Shown: positions 29,249 to 39,560, counted from the first letter of the stretch. The stretch is DNA of 64,000 bases from Gammaproteobacteria bacterium Ga0077554 (GCA_001464585.1 LNFF01000006.1:62001-126000); one strand, 5' to 3'. A program made the numbers and translations. The notes: generated by a model not told the origin, from the letters alone.

Positions 29249-29285
29249 AGATCCCCCCCGCTTTCGCGAGGGTCGAAATGACAAT
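29249..29285. repeat. Partial GAAATGACA-family repeat
   Basis: GATCCCCCCCGCTTTCGCGAGGG followed by TCGAAATGACA. It shares the C-run hairpin with the copy at 4984-5067 and ends seven bases before the purA stop codon. Confidence 0.6.
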
Positions 29286-29291
29286 ACGGAA

Positions 29292-30590
<1,299 letters not shown>

Positions 30591-31802
30591 TTATCTCACA
30601 TCCGTCAATTTAACCACAACCCACTGACCATTACGGCGTTCCAGCACACGGTCACAACCCATCTCCGCCGCATCACCGCGCGCGCCGGGCAACGCATAAA
30701 TCACCCGCTCACCGGCCGTGCGCAAATCACGTACCGCATCCAGCAACTCAACATCATCATCTACAGGAGCTAAAATCGCATGCACCTGGTACGGCGTCTG
30801 CACTGCGCTCAAAGAAATCAAAGTTATCAAATCGGCGCTGAATCCGGTGGCGGGACGCGCCCGCCCGAACACGCGGCCAATGTCATCATAGCGGCCACCG
30901 CGCGCGATTTCCTGGCCATGGCCGGGCACAAACGCCGCGTATACTACACCGGTTTGATAGTGATAGCCACGTAACTCGGCAAGATCAAAGTGCAACGGAA
31001 TAGACGGCATGCGGCGATGCGCCAACGCGGCAATCTGCTGCAAATTATCCAGCGCTGCCAGCACCGGCGCACCGGCTTTTTTGAACAGGCTGCGCGCCTC
31101 GTCCAACACCTCTTCGCCGCCGTTTAAATCCACCAGACGGGTAAGCCAATGACGATGCTCGGCACTGGTTTTAACCTGCGCCAATAAATCTTCGATCTCC
31201 GGACGCGCTTTGCGTTGCAGCGCGTTGAACAGCGTCATCTCCTGCTCGGCATCCAGGCCAGCGTTTTGCGCCAGGGCACGGAAAATACCCACATGCCCCA
31301 GATCAATATGCACTTGCTTAATACCCGTCAGCGCCAGCGTTTCCACCAGCAGGTGCAACACTTCAACATCGCTTTCAATACCGGCATGACCATACAGCTC
31401 CGCACCAATCTGCATCGGGCTGCGCGTGCGCGCAAAGCCATCGGGATAGGTGCGCAACACGGTGCCCATATAACACAAACGCGTCGGCACCTCGCGCTTG
31501 AGACGGTGCGCGTCAATGCGCGCCACCTGCGGCGTCATATCAGCGCGCACGCCCATCAAACGGCCCGTCAGTTGATCAATCAGCTTGAACGTCTGCACAT
31601 CCAGGTCATCGCTGGTGCCAATCAATAACGACTCCAGGTATTCGATAATCGGCGGAATAACCAGCTCATAACCCCAGGTGTGAAACAGGTCGAGCAAATC
31701 ACGGCGCAATCTTTCCAGGTATTCTGCCTGTTGCGGCAAAACCTCCTGAATGCCTTCAGGCAACAGCCAGCGGTCTTTACCGGAAAATGTGCGATCAGTC
31801 AT
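30591..31802 (-). CDS. hisZ: ATP phosphoribosyltransferase regulatory subunit
   Basis: A 403-residue protein resembling the catalytic core of histidyl-tRNA synthetase without its anticodon-binding domain. Family features are WLLPEGIQEVLPQQAEYLERLRRDLLDLF at the N-terminus, LMGVRADMTPQVARIDAHRL (motif 2 region), and ARGGRYDDIG. HisZ pairs with a short HisG to form the first enzyme of histidine synthesis and gives it histidine feedback. Its presence predicts a short-form hisG elsewhere in the genome. It is followed by purA at 6 bp. Confidence 0.95.
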   Translation of the reverse strand: MTDRTFSGKDRWLLPEGIQEVLPQQAEYLERLRRDLLDLFHTWGYELVIPPIIEYLESLLIGTSDDLDVQTFKLIDQLTGRLMGVRADMTPQVARIDAHRLKREVPTRLCYMGTVLRTYPDGFARTRSPMQIGAELYGHAGIESDVEVLHLLVETLALTGIKQVHIDLGHVGIFRALAQNAGLDAEQEMTLFNALQRKARPEIEDLLAQVKTSAEHRHWLTRLVDLNGGEEVLDEARSLFKKAGAPVLAALDNLQQIAALAHRRMPSIPLHFDLAELRGYHYQTGVVYAAFVPGHGQEIARGGRYDDIGRVFGRARPATGFSADLITLISLSAVQTPYQVHAILAPVDDDVELLDAVRDLRTAGERVIYALPGARGDAAEMGCDRVLERRNGQWVVVKLTDVR

Positions 31803-32090
31803 TGGGCAACAGCACTATAAAGGGATGTGGGAATATTGAACACAGTGGCGCAAGTGAGCAAAACAGAACATTCGGTACAGGGCATGTGTATGTCAAAAAA
31901 ATAAAAGAATGGTTTGCGTAACAGCCTACAAGTATAGCAAAAATTCCTTTGACACACTATATTCCCAGACAAGGCCTGATACTGCTGACGCAGCGTTAAG
32001 GTGAAATGTTCTTCGCCACTCTCCGATACTGCCTCCACTAATAAAAGTAACCATTTATTGATATATATCAATAAATAACTCATCAAGGGG
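31803..32090. promoter_or_regulatory. Control region upstream of hisZ-purA
   Basis: 288 bases between yjeT-like and hisZ, large for the middle of an operon. On the minus strand an extended -10 (TGC then TATACT, complement of 31931-31936) gives a plausible hisZ promoter. A perfect 24-bp palindrome with an FNR-type core lies at 32053-32076. A 95-codon open frame over this gap has unlikely composition and is not accepted. Confidence 0.5.
32053..32076. promoter_or_regulatory. Perfect 24-bp palindrome with FNR/CRP-type core
   Basis: The half-site ATTTATTGATAT is followed by its exact reverse complement. The core is TTGAT, ATAT, ATCAA (32058-32071), the consensus for FNR/ANR oxygen-sensing regulators. 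It lies upstream of hisZ but about 140 bp from the best -10 seen there, so its target promoter is not settled. Confidence 0.55.
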
Positions 32091-32276
32091 TTAATGCACC
32101 AGGTACAGCAACCCTACCCCGACTATCATGCTTACCAACCCGGCAATGCGTAACGCCTTGTCATCCATTTGCGCAATGGTAGACATGGTTTGGCGCCAAC
32201 CGTGTGGGTTGAGAAAGGGCATGATGCCCTCTATGACCAGCACCAGCGCCAGGGCTGCGAACAGATCTTGCCACAT
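32091..32276 (-). CDS. yjeT: DUF2065 (YjeT-like) small membrane protein
   Basis: A 61-residue protein with two membrane helices (LFAALALVLVIEGIMPFLNP and IAGLVSMIVGVGLLYLVH) joined by a short polar loop with WRQTMSTIAQMDD. It is the DUF2065 family, almost always found after hflC, as here. Its function is unknown; association with the HflKC complex is suggested only by gene order. Confidence 0.9.
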   Translation of the reverse strand: MWQDLFAALALVLVIEGIMPFLNPHGWRQTMSTIAQMDDKALRIAGLVSMIVGVGLLYLVH

Positions 32277-32314
32277 AATTTTCTAATACTCCCCAAAAGC
32301 TGTTTGTGAAATGC

Positions 32315-32351
32315 GGAAGGGGTGGCAAGCCTGCGCTCCACCACCCCTTCC
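32315..32351. other. Perfect 11-bp stem hairpin between yjeT-like and hflC
   Basis: GGAAGGGGTGG (32315-32325) and CCACCCCTTCC (32341-32351) pair perfectly around a 15-base loop. There is no T-run on either side, so this is not a standard terminator. An RNA-stabilising structure at the 3' end of hflC mRNA or a small repeat is possible. Confidence 0.6.
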
Positions 32352-32394
32352 ATTGCTGCGATCCGACAAAGTTACCGCACCTGTAAGACGACTG

Positions 32395-33267
32395 TTACCT
32401 CGCGTTTGGGCTCTTGAAGTATTTGAAGAAGTCGGAGCCGGGGTCGACTACGACGATGTCGCTTTGATCTTTGAAAGAAGACCGGTAGGCGTTAATGCTG
32501 CGGTAAAAAGCATAAAACTCCGGGTTTTTCTTGTAGGCCTGGGCGTAGGTGTCAGCGGCCTGGGCATCGCCTTCACCACGAATGCGCTCGGCTTCACGGT
32601 AAGCTTCGGCGATGGTGACGGAGCGTTGGCGATCGGCATCAGCACGAATACGTTCTGCGGCTTCCGCACCGCGTGAACGCAGGTCTTTGGCAACACGTGA
32701 ACGCTCGGCTTCCATGCGCTGGTATACCGAGGTGCTTACTTCTTCGGGCAGGTCAATGCGTTTGATGCGGACATCAATCACGTCTATGCCGAACTCATGA
32801 GCCTGTTTGTTGGCGTTGGTGGTAAGAATCGCCATGATCTGCTCGCGCTCGCCAGACACCACTTCCTGAATGGTGCGCTTGCCGAACTCATCACGCAAAC
32901 CGTTTTTGATGATCTGCGCCAGACGCACATTGGCACGTTCTTCGTCACCGCCCATGGTGGTGTAATAACGCGACACGTCTTTGATTTTCCATTTCACGAA
33001 AGAATCAACGACGACGTTTTTCTTTTCCGCTGTGAGGTACCGCTCGGGAGCGGCTTCCAGGGTCAAGATACGCCCATCAAATTTACGCACATTATTGATG
33101 ATGGGTACTTTAAGGTGTAAGCCCGGTTCAAAATCGGAGCGCACGACTTCTCCGAGGCGGAACAAGACGGCTTTCTGTTGTTCGGCTACGGTGAACACGG
33201 ACGATGCGGCCACCAGCACAAAGCCGACCAGCGCAATCACCAAACCCATTACTTTTTTCTGTTCCAT
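32395..33267 (-). CDS. hflC: HflC, membrane modulator of FtsH protease
   Basis: A 290-residue SPFH-domain protein. One N-terminal membrane anchor (VMGLVIALVGFVLVAASSVF) is followed by the band-7 domain (EQQKAVLFRLGEVV, EPGLHLKVPIINNVRKFD) and a long helical region rich in Arg, Glu and Ala (ERSRVAKDLRSRGAEAAERIRADADRQ). With HflK it forms a cage around FtsH in the periplasm-facing membrane. Its ATG overlaps the hflK stop by one base. Confidence 0.96.
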   Translation of the reverse strand: MEQKKVMGLVIALVGFVLVAASSVFTVAEQQKAVLFRLGEVVRSDFEPGLHLKVPIINNVRKFDGRILTLEAAPERYLTAEKKNVVVDSFVKWKIKDVSRYYTTMGGDEERANVRLAQIIKNGLRDEFGKRTIQEVVSGEREQIMAILTTNANKQAHEFGIDVIDVRIKRIDLPEEVSTSVYQRMEAERSRVAKDLRSRGAEAAERIRADADRQRSVTIAEAYREAERIRGEGDAQAADTYAQAYKKNPEFYAFYRSINAYRSSFKDQSDIVVVDPGSDFFKYFKSPNAR

Positions 33268-34490
33268 TAACGTTGCTCCCGCGCACGCGCGCGACTGTCT
33301 GTCTGCGGCAGGGTGATTGGCTTGTCCAGCATCTGATCTTGTTGTATGGCACCTGCCGCCGGGTTACCTGCGGTCGCCTGACGTTGGGTCATGCGATCCA
33401 GGGGTAAGTACAACAGGTTATTACCGCCCTTGACATCTACCATAACCTTGCTGCTCTTGGACATGACGGACTCCATCGCTTCGATGTAGAGACGATCACG
33501 CATGACTTTAGGTGACTTTTCATATTCTGCCAACACCTGCGTAAAGCGGCTGGCTTCACCTTTAGCTTGTGCGATCACCTGGGCTTTGTAGCCATTGGCT
33601 TCTTCAAGCTGGCGAGCCGCGCCACCGCGTGCCTTGGGGATAACGTCATTGGCATACGCTTCTGCTTCGTTAATCAGGCGCTGCTCATCTTCGCGCGATT
33701 TAACGGCATCAAGAAAGGCGCCCTGCACTTCTTCGGGTGGCTGCGCATCCTGCATGTTCACGCTGGTGACCTGTAATCCGGCATCGTAACGGTCCAGCGT
33801 TTTCTGGATCAATTCACTGGCACGCGCTGCGATTTCGGTGCGGCCTTCCTTGAGCACGAAGTCCATATTGTTTTTGCCTACGGCGTCACGCACTGCACTT
33901 TCCGTTGCTTGACGCAGGGACTCATCCGGATCGCGTGTGTTGAACAGGTAATCACGCGCATCTTTCACTTTATATTGCACGGCAAATTTGACGCTGATGA
34001 TGTTTTCATCTTTGGTGAGCATCAAGGCTTCGCTGGCGATGGCGCCGGCCTGCGCACCACCCCCACCGGAACGGTAGCCAATTTCAGCGGTACGAATCTG
34101 CTCGACATTGACGTTTTGCACGGCTTCAATGGGCGCGGGAATATGCCAGTGCGGGCCGGGCAAAGTAGTGTCAACATATTGGCCAAAACGCGTCACTACG
34201 CCACGCGTACCTTCGTCAACAATGTAGATGCCAGTCGCCAGCCACACCAGCACACCAATCGCGGCCAGAATGCCGATGGGCTTTAGCGGGTTGGAGGGTG
34301 TCCACCCCGCTGCGCGCTCACCGCCACCATTGCCGCTGCCACCACCGCTTTTGCCGCCGAATAAGCCACCGAGCTTTTTCTGCATCTTGCGGATCATTTC
34401 ATCCAGGTCAGGAGGTGAGTTTTTGTTCTTGTTGCTGCGGTTACCCCACGGATCTTTATCCTGCGGGCCTCCCGGTTCATTCCAGGCCAT
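33267..34490 (-). CDS. hflK: HflK, membrane modulator of FtsH protease
   Basis: About 407 residues. The N-terminus MAWNEPGGPQDKDPWGNR is typical of HflK and is preceded by GGAG at the right distance, so I start at 34490 rather than the in-frame ATG four codons earlier. A glycine-rich stretch (GGKSGGGSGNGGGERAAGW), one membrane helix (GILAAIGVLVWLATGIYIV), then the SPFH domain and a helical region follow. The C-terminus is polar (DSRARAREQR). It partners HflC and is preceded by a 140-bp repeat element. Confidence 0.96.
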   Translation of the reverse strand: MAWNEPGGPQDKDPWGNRSNKNKNSPPDLDEMIRKMQKKLGGLFGGKSGGGSGNGGGERAAGWTPSNPLKPIGILAAIGVLVWLATGIYIVDEGTRGVVTRFGQYVDTTLPGPHWHIPAPIEAVQNVNVEQIRTAEIGYRSGGGGAQAGAIASEALMLTKDENIISVKFAVQYKVKDARDYLFNTRDPDESLRQATESAVRDAVGKNNMDFVLKEGRTEIAARASELIQKTLDRYDAGLQVTSVNMQDAQPPEEVQGAFLDAVKSREDEQRLINEAEAYANDVIPKARGGAARQLEEANGYKAQVIAQAKGEASRFTQVLAEYEKSPKVMRDRLYIEAMESVMSKSSKVMVDVKGGNNLLYLPLDRMTQRQATAGNPAAGAIQQDQMLDKPITLPQTDSRARAREQR

Positions 34491-34523
34491 GAGTGACTCC
34501 ATATTGTTGAATATATTTCATAA

Positions 34524-34663
34524 GGGCACCTCTATAAATCCGCTGAAGCCTCGATGGCGGCGTTGGAAATTGGCTCAAAATGCTCATGTACTCCGTGTAC
34601 ACTCCGCTTTTTCGCCCATTTCCGCCTTGCCCTCGCGGCTTGATCGAATTTATAGAGGCACCC
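34524..34663. mobile_element. 140-bp MITE-like element between hflK and hflX
   Basis: Terminal inverted repeats GGGCACCTCTATAAAT on the left and ATTTATAGAGGCACCC on the right pair at 14 of 16 positions. ATAA flanks both ends (34520-34523 and 34664-34667), consistent with a target duplication. The inside can fold too: ATGGCGG...GGAAATTGGC against GCCCATTTCCGCC. It encodes nothing. Single ends resembling it lie at 8041 and 18186. Confidence 0.85.
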
Positions 34664-34677
34664 ATAACTATACTTCT

Positions 34678-35856
34678 TTAAGATGCGGCGTACAGCATTT
34701 CTTCCTCGACGGCCGGGTAAGGTTGATCATGCTGGGTTAAGCTTTCTGCCCAGGCATACTCCGCCAGAGCCTGCCGCAGTAAATCCATACCCGCGCCCGT
34801 CGCGGCAGATACCCAGACCCGTTGCACGCGCCCGTCTGCATCACGGTCAATATGCGGCGCACAATCATTCAGCATGTCTATTTTATTGTAGACTTCAATC
34901 CGGGGTATTTCATCGGCACCAATTTCTTTCAGCACCTCATTCACCTGTTGTATGCACCCGTGACGGTTTTCATTGCCCGCATCAATCACATGCAATAACA
35001 AGGCCGCTTCACAGGTTTCTTCAAGTGTCGAACGAAACGCGGCGACCAGGTCATGCGGTAAATGGCGGATAAACCCTACGGTATCTGCCAACACGATAGC
35101 CTCGGCGCCCGGTAATTCTACCCGACGAAGGGTAGGATCAAGAGTCGCGAACAACTGGTCGGCGGCGTACACTGTAGCCCCAGTCAGGCGATTAAACAAG
35201 GTGGATTTGCCCGCATTGGTATAGCCCACCAATGAGACAGTGTGTACCGCCGCCTTGTGCCGCGCTTTACGACGCTCATTGCGCTGACCACCGACCTTGC
35301 GTAAACGCTTGTTAAGCTGTTTGATGCGCGCGCCAATCAGTCGGCGGTCAGTTTCAAGCTGGGTTTCACCCGGGCCGCGCAAACCGATACCACCACGCTG
35401 CCGCTCCAGATGCGTCCAGCCACGCACCAAGCGCGTGGAAAGATGCTGCAATTGAGCCAACTCAACCTGCAATTTACCCTCAAACGACTGGGCGCGCTGC
35501 GCGAAAATGTCAAGAATCAAACCTACACGATCCAACACCCGGCATTGTAATAATTGTTCGAGATTACGTTCCTGACCCGGCGATAATTCATGATTGAACA
35601 ACACCACATCGGCTTTCATGCTCTCGACACAGGCACGAATTTCTTCGGCCTTGCCGCTACCTATGAAATAACGCGCGTCAGGGGTTTTGCGTGCGGCGGT
35701 AATAACCGTTACAGCCTCAGCCCCTGCCGACGATGCCAACTCACGAAACTCATCCAGTTCTTCACACATTCCTGCCGCCTGAAAATTTACGCTGACAAGA
35801 ATTGCACGCTCTCTGTGACGCTCCCCGTGAGGAGAGTGCTCTACCAAATTTACCAA
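34678..35856 (-). CDS. hflX: Ribosome-associated GTPase HflX
   Basis: A 392-residue protein. The N-terminal HflX domain (RKTPDARYFIGSGKAEEI, NHELSPGQERNLEQLLQCRVLDR) is followed by a helical linker (ERQRGGIGLRGPGETQLETDRR) and a GTPase domain with GYTNAGKSTLFN near residue 212, DTVGFIRHLPHDLV and YNKIDML. HflX rescues stalled ribosomes after stress. The frame appears to start at a TTG six bases after the hfq stop (35854-35856); no ATG lies before the conserved region. Start assignment is therefore less certain than function. Confidence 0.94.
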   Translation of the reverse strand: MVNLVEHSPHGERHRERAILVSVNFQAAGMCEELDEFRELASSAGAEAVTVITAARKTPDARYFIGSGKAEEIRACVESMKADVVLFNHELSPGQERNLEQLLQCRVLDRVGLILDIFAQRAQSFEGKLQVELAQLQHLSTRLVRGWTHLERQRGGIGLRGPGETQLETDRRLIGARIKQLNKRLRKVGGQRNERRKARHKAAVHTVSLVGYTNAGKSTLFNRLTGATVYAADQLFATLDPTLRRVELPGAEAIVLADTVGFIRHLPHDLVAAFRSTLEETCEAALLLHVIDAGNENRHGCIQQVNEVLKEIGADEIPRIEVYNKIDMLNDCAPHIDRDADGRVQRVWVSAATGAGMDLLRQALAEYAWAESLTQHDQPYPAVEEEMLYAAS

Positions 35857-35862
35857 CGGGGA

Positions 35863-36147
35863 TTATTCATCTTCGCCTTCATTGGCGTGGGCATGTGTAT
35901 GGACATTGGCATCGGCTGACGCGTCATTAGCTCCCGGCAATTTCACATTGCGGGCCGGTACAATCGTTGAAATGGCATGCTTATATACCATCTGGCTGAT
36001 AGTGTTCTTTAATAATACAGCAAACTGATCAAACGACTCAATTTGACCTTGGAGTTTTATGCCATTGACGAGATAAATAGACACGGGCACGCGCTCCTTG
36101 CGCAGGGCATTTAAAAAAGGGTCTTGTATGCTTTGCCCTTTAGTCAT
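35863..36147 (-). CDS. hfq: RNA chaperone Hfq
   Basis: A 94-residue protein starting [33 protein letters not shown] precedes this ATG and decides the start, although the frame is open further upstream. Sm1 ([20 protein letters not shown] and DQFAVLL) and Sm2 ([10 protein letters not shown]) are complete. The C-terminal tail is acidic and His/Ala-rich ([12 protein letters not shown]). Hexameric Hfq pairs small RNAs with mRNAs. It is the second protein gene of the miaA-hfq-hflX series; the 262-bp gap upstream probably holds its own promoter. Confidence 0.97.
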   Translation of the reverse strand: MTKGQSIQDPFLNALRKERVPVSIYLVNGIKLQGQIESFDQFAVLLKNTISQMVYKHAISTIVPARNVKLPGANDASADANVHTHAHANEGEDE

Positions 36148-36409
36148 AGTTGTATCTCCTTTATTTTTGGTTATGTTGTCCATTTCAACCTTATCACATG
36201 TCAACTTTCTACACGATACCGCAATGATTACGGAATTCACACGTAAATAAGTTCCCTTTATATATCATATGCCGCAACCATCTTCACATTTTAAATGCTA
36301 CGCCAGAATTATAGCCCACACAACTTTCCAGTAATACTTTACATCAAGATGCTGTTGTTCATAACATTACACATTAATAATCATAACACAGTTGTTGTAT
36401 AACTCTGGG

Positions 36410-37366
36410 TTAGATCAGGGTAGTAGTCAGATGTTTCAAGACCTTCCCAAAAATATTTCCAGAAATATCAAACTTTATCGTGTCGTGAGCAGAACGTAAC
36501 CAGGTCAACTGCCGCTTGGCGAACTGACGGGTGGCAAAAATACCGCGCTCTACCATCTGATCATAACTCATTTCTCCTTGCAGATGACACCATACCTGCC
36601 GGTAACCTACAGCGCGCAATGCGGGCAGACCGATATGCAAGTCACCACGGTGGTGCAACCGCTCAACCTCGCCAATAAACCCTTGTGTGAGCATGGCTTT
36701 AAAGCGCGCTTCGATGCGGCGATGCAGCTCGGCACGGTCATCGGGCACTACTGCGATTTTTACGGCATGGTAGGGAAATGCACCGGGTTCCATAGTGAGC
36801 CCATCGCTGGTTTGGGGCGCGTCGATCAGATCACTTAAAGACACGCCGCTCACATCATAGACCTCAAGCGCACGCTGAATACGCTGGGTGTCGTGGGGGT
36901 GAATGCGCGCGGCGGCGCGTGGATCGACCTGCGCCAAACGCGCATGCAGGCTCGCCAGGCCGTTACGTTGCAGCTCATCTTCGAGTTGTGCGCGCACGGT
37001 TTCATCTGCGGCAGGCAAATCAGTGAGGCCATATTGCAAGGCGCGGAAATACAACATGGTGCCGCCGACCAGCAAGGGAATACGTCCGGCCTGGGTGATC
37101 TGCGCCATTTCGCGCAAGGCGTCACGCCGAAACTGGGCGGCGGAATAAGCCTCGGCAGGGTCAAGAATATCAATGAGGCGATGCGGCGCCGCCGCCAATT
37201 GGGCGGGACTGGGTTTGGCGGTGCCGATATCCATGCCACGGTAGATCATGGCTGAGTCGACGCTTATGATGTCGCACGGAAAATGCTGCACCAGCTCCAG
37301 CGCCAGATCAGTCTTGCCCGCAGCCGTCGGCCCCATCAGGAAAATCGCGGGAGGAAGGGAATTCAT
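36410..37366 (-). CDS. miaA: tRNA dimethylallyltransferase
   Basis: A 318-residue enzyme that adds a prenyl group to A37 of tRNAs reading UNN codons. The P-loop [12 protein letters not shown] starts at residue 12; [31 protein letters not shown] and AVGYRQVW follow in the standard order. It lies 27 bp downstream of tRNA-Ser(UGA), itself a MiaA substrate class, and is probably co-transcribed with it. Confidence 0.96.
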   Translation of the reverse strand: MNSLPPAIFLMGPTAAGKTDLALELVQHFPCDIISVDSAMIYRGMDIGTAKPSPAQLAAAPHRLIDILDPAEAYSAAQFRRDALREMAQITQAGRIPLLVGGTMLYFRALQYGLTDLPAADETVRAQLEDELQRNGLASLHARLAQVDPRAAARIHPHDTQRIQRALEVYDVSGVSLSDLIDAPQTSDGLTMEPGAFPYHAVKIAVVPDDRAELHRRIEARFKAMLTQGFIGEVERLHHRGDLHIGLPALRAVGYRQVWCHLQGEMSYDQMVERGIFATRQFAKRQLTWLRSAHDTIKFDISGNIFGKVLKHLTTTLI

Positions 37367-37393
37367 GGGAATAGTCTAGCGGATAACGCCATA

Positions 37394-37481
37394 TGGCGGA
37401 GAGGGTGGGATTCGAACCCACGGAAGGTCTCCCTTCAACGGTTTTCAAGACCGTCGCTTTAGACCGCTCAGCCACCTCTCC
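37394..37481 (-). tRNA. tRNA-Ser (anticodon TGA)
   Basis: An 88-nt class II tRNA with encoded CCA. The acceptor stem GGAGAGG pairs with CCTCTCC; the anticodon stem ACGGT/ACCGT encloses CTTGAAA, giving TGA, which reads UCA. The D arm GGCTGAGCGGTCTAAAGC, a serine-type long variable arm and T arm GGGTTCGAATCCC are clear. It leads into miaA. Confidence 0.97.
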
Positions 37482-37638
37482 AGAAATAATCAACCAGCTT
37501 ATCCGTGGAAGCATACCCTAAAAGTACTCTGAAATTCCACCGGAATTTGCTGAATTCCATGGCCGGAATCATAAAATGCCATGTTTTCAGTGTAGCAATC
37601 TATACTTATTGTCGATAACATAAGGGAACTAGACGAGG

Positions 37639-37667
37639 TTTAGACGCTCTAAGTTTTTAGGTACAAT
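37639..37667 (+). promoter_or_regulatory. Promoter of the BAX-inhibitor-like gene
   Basis: TTTAGA (37639-37644), a 17-base spacer and TACAAT (37662-37667), about 43 bases before the ATG. An AAGGAGAT ribosome-binding site follows. Upstream at 37532-37548 lies a small palindrome AAATTCC-ACC-GGAATTT. Confidence 0.55.
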
Positions 37668-37709
37668 CTGAAATTAGCCTCATACTCACCTCAAGGAGAT
37701 AGCGCACAC

Positions 37710-38378
37710 ATGAACACCTATCAGCAACCGACTGTCCAGACGATTGGTTCTACAACATCCACTAACAAACTGATTAAAAACACATATATGCTGCTATCCA
37801 TGACGCTGTTGTTCAGCGCGGCGATGGCGGGCGTGTCGATTGCCCTCAACCTGCCCCACCCCGGCATTATCATTACGCTGGTGGGCTACCTGGGGCTGCT
37901 GTTCCTGACTTATAAGCTGAAAAACAGCGCTTGGGGTCTGCTGTCGGTGTTTGGCCTTACTGGCTTCATGGGCATTACCCTTGGCCCGATTATCAGCCAT
38001 TATCTGAGTCTGCCCAATGGTGGTCAGGTGGTGATGAGCGCCATGGGCGCTACTGGCGCGCTGTTTTTGGGTCTGTCGGCCTACGCGTTGACTACCCGCA
38101 AAGATTTCAGTTTTATGGGTGGCTTCCTGTTTGTGGGTGTGATGGTGGCATTTCTGGCCGGACTGGGCGCCATATTTTTTGAGATGCCGATGCTGGCGCT
38201 GGCGGTGTCTGGAATGTTTGTGCTGCTGGCCTCGGGTTTAATTCTGTTTGAAACCAGCCAACTCATTCACGGCGGCGAAACCAATTACATTATTGCAACG
38301 GTTTCACTGTATGTCAGCATCTACAATTTGTTTGCCAGCTTGCTGCATATCTTTGGTGCGACCAGCGGCGACGATTAA
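37710..38378 (+). CDS. BAX inhibitor-1 / YccA family membrane protein
   Basis: A 222-residue protein with seven predicted membrane helices. The family signature is near the C-terminus: LILFETSQLIHGGETNYIIATVSLYVSIYNLFASLLHIFG. E. coli YccA of this family binds FtsH and slows its proteolysis, which is notable beside hflKC, other FtsH modulators, on the opposite strand; whether this protein does the same is inference. It has its own promoter and a strong terminator, so it is a single-gene unit. Confidence 0.92.
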   Translation: MNTYQQPTVQTIGSTTSTNKLIKNTYMLLSMTLLFSAAMAGVSIALNLPHPGIIITLVGYLGLLFLTYKLKNSAWGLLSVFGLTGFMGITLGPIISHYLSLPNGGQVVMSAMGATGALFLGLSAYALTTRKDFSFMGGFLFVGVMVAFLAGLGAIFFEMPMLALAVSGMFVLLASGLILFETSQLIHGGETNYIIATVSLYVSIYNLFASLLHIFGATSGDD

Positions 38379-38420
38379 GCTCTAATCAGCAGCGGGACCA
38401 ATCCCCCCGCGACCTGGAAT

Positions 38421-38461
38421 AAAAAAACAGCCCCTTCTCATCGAGACGGGGCTGTTTTTTT
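38421..38461. terminator. Bidirectional rho-independent terminator
   Basis: AAAAAAACAGCCCC (38421-38434) pairs perfectly with GGGGCTGTTTTTTT (38448-38461). It serves the BAX-inhibitor-like gene from the left and the MDR oxidoreductase gene from the right, since those two converge. Confidence 0.95.
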
Positions 38462-38500
38462 GTGGCGTGCGTGCACATGTCGCCGAATGAACCTGGGATT

Positions 38501-39532
38501 TTATTCTATACCACTCAGCACCGCCTTGCCTATCATCGTGCCGGCTTCAATGCGTGCATGCGCACGCCGCAGATTATCTGCGGTCAGTACACCATATTGT
38601 TCCGTCATGGTTGTGCGGAGCACGCCCTCCTCCAGCAACTGCGCCGCCCTGTTTAATAAATCATGTTGCGCCTGCATGTCTGGCGTCTTGAACATTGGCC
38701 GGGTAAACATAAACTCCCAGCAAAATGCCACACTCTTGGCTTGAAACAGATTCATGTTGATGGGCTGATTGTTTTTCGTTGACACGATAGCGCAGATTTT
38801 CCCTTGCGGCTTGATCACGTCAGCCATGCTCTGGATATGTTGCTCGGTGCTGTTATAACAAAGAATGAAATCCACTTCATCAACGCCGATATTTTTAAGT
38901 TCCTCACGGAACGGGCGGTGATGATTGATGACTTCATCAGCCCCCATGTCATGACACCACTGCGCTGACGTCTCGCGCGATGCTGTTGCAATGACACGCA
39001 GACCCGCAACCTGTTTCGCCAGTTGAATCGTAATGGAGCCAACCCCGCCACTACCACCGATAATCAACACCGTGCTTGCCTGGTTCGTGGCAGTTTTTTG
39101 CGGTGCGATGCCGAGACGATCAAACAGTGCTTCCCATGCGGTGATGGTGGTTAGCGGCATGGCTGCTGCTTCCTCAAAAGACAGTGTACGTGGTTTTCGT
39201 CCCACAATACGCTCATCCACTAAATGGGATTCGCTATTACACCCAGGGCGTGTAATCACACCGGCGTAATACACTTCGTCTCCCACCGAGAACAGCGATG
39301 TATCATTGCCGACTGCCTCGACAATGCCGGCAGCATCCCATCCAAGAATTTTCGGTTGGGTTTCTATAGTGTCTTTCGGTGCGCGCACCTTGGTATCCAC
39401 AGGATTAACTGACACTGCTTTAACGCGCACCAGCAGATCTCTGCCTGTGGGCACAGGAGTGGCAACGACAACATTAACAAAACTTTCCTCGTTATCAATC
39501 GGCAAATATTTATAAAGAGCGACTGCTTTCAT
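38501..39532 (-). CDS. Zinc-independent MDR oxidoreductase (quinone-oxidoreductase-like)
   Basis: About 343 residues starting MKAVALYKYLPIDNEESFVN; AAAGGAGATACCGTGT precedes this ATG, so the longer frame to 39580 is not used. The GroES-like N-terminal domain has DLLVRVKAVSVNPVDTKVR and GWDAAGIVEAVG; the nucleotide-binding domain has VLIIGGSGGVGSITIQLAKQ. The structural-zinc cysteines of alcohol dehydrogenases are missing. This is the zinc-binding-alcohol-dehydrogenase-like group (TIGR02817), probably an NADPH-dependent quinone or enone reductase; the substrate is unknown. It ends at the shared terminator. Confidence 0.88.
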   Translation of the reverse strand: MKAVALYKYLPIDNEESFVNVVVATPVPTGRDLLVRVKAVSVNPVDTKVRAPKDTIETQPKILGWDAAGIVEAVGNDTSLFSVGDEVYYAGVITRPGCNSESHLVDERIVGRKPRTLSFEEAAAMPLTTITAWEALFDRLGIAPQKTATNQASTVLIIGGSGGVGSITIQLAKQVAGLRVIATASRETSAQWCHDMGADEVINHHRPFREELKNIGVDEVDFILCYNSTEQHIQSMADVIKPQGKICAIVSTKNNQPINMNLFQAKSVAFCWEFMFTRPMFKTPDMQAQHDLLNRAAQLLEEGVLRTTMTEQYGVLTADNLRRAHARIEAGTMIGKAVLSGIE

Positions 39533-39560
39533 ACACGGTATCTCCTTTAAATCCAGGTTG

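Noticed and set aside
31799-32086. 95-codon open frame on the minus strand upstream of hisZ
   Set aside because: Unusual composition with many Cys, Phe and Leu, no ribosome-binding site, and it covers promoter-like sequence and the palindrome.
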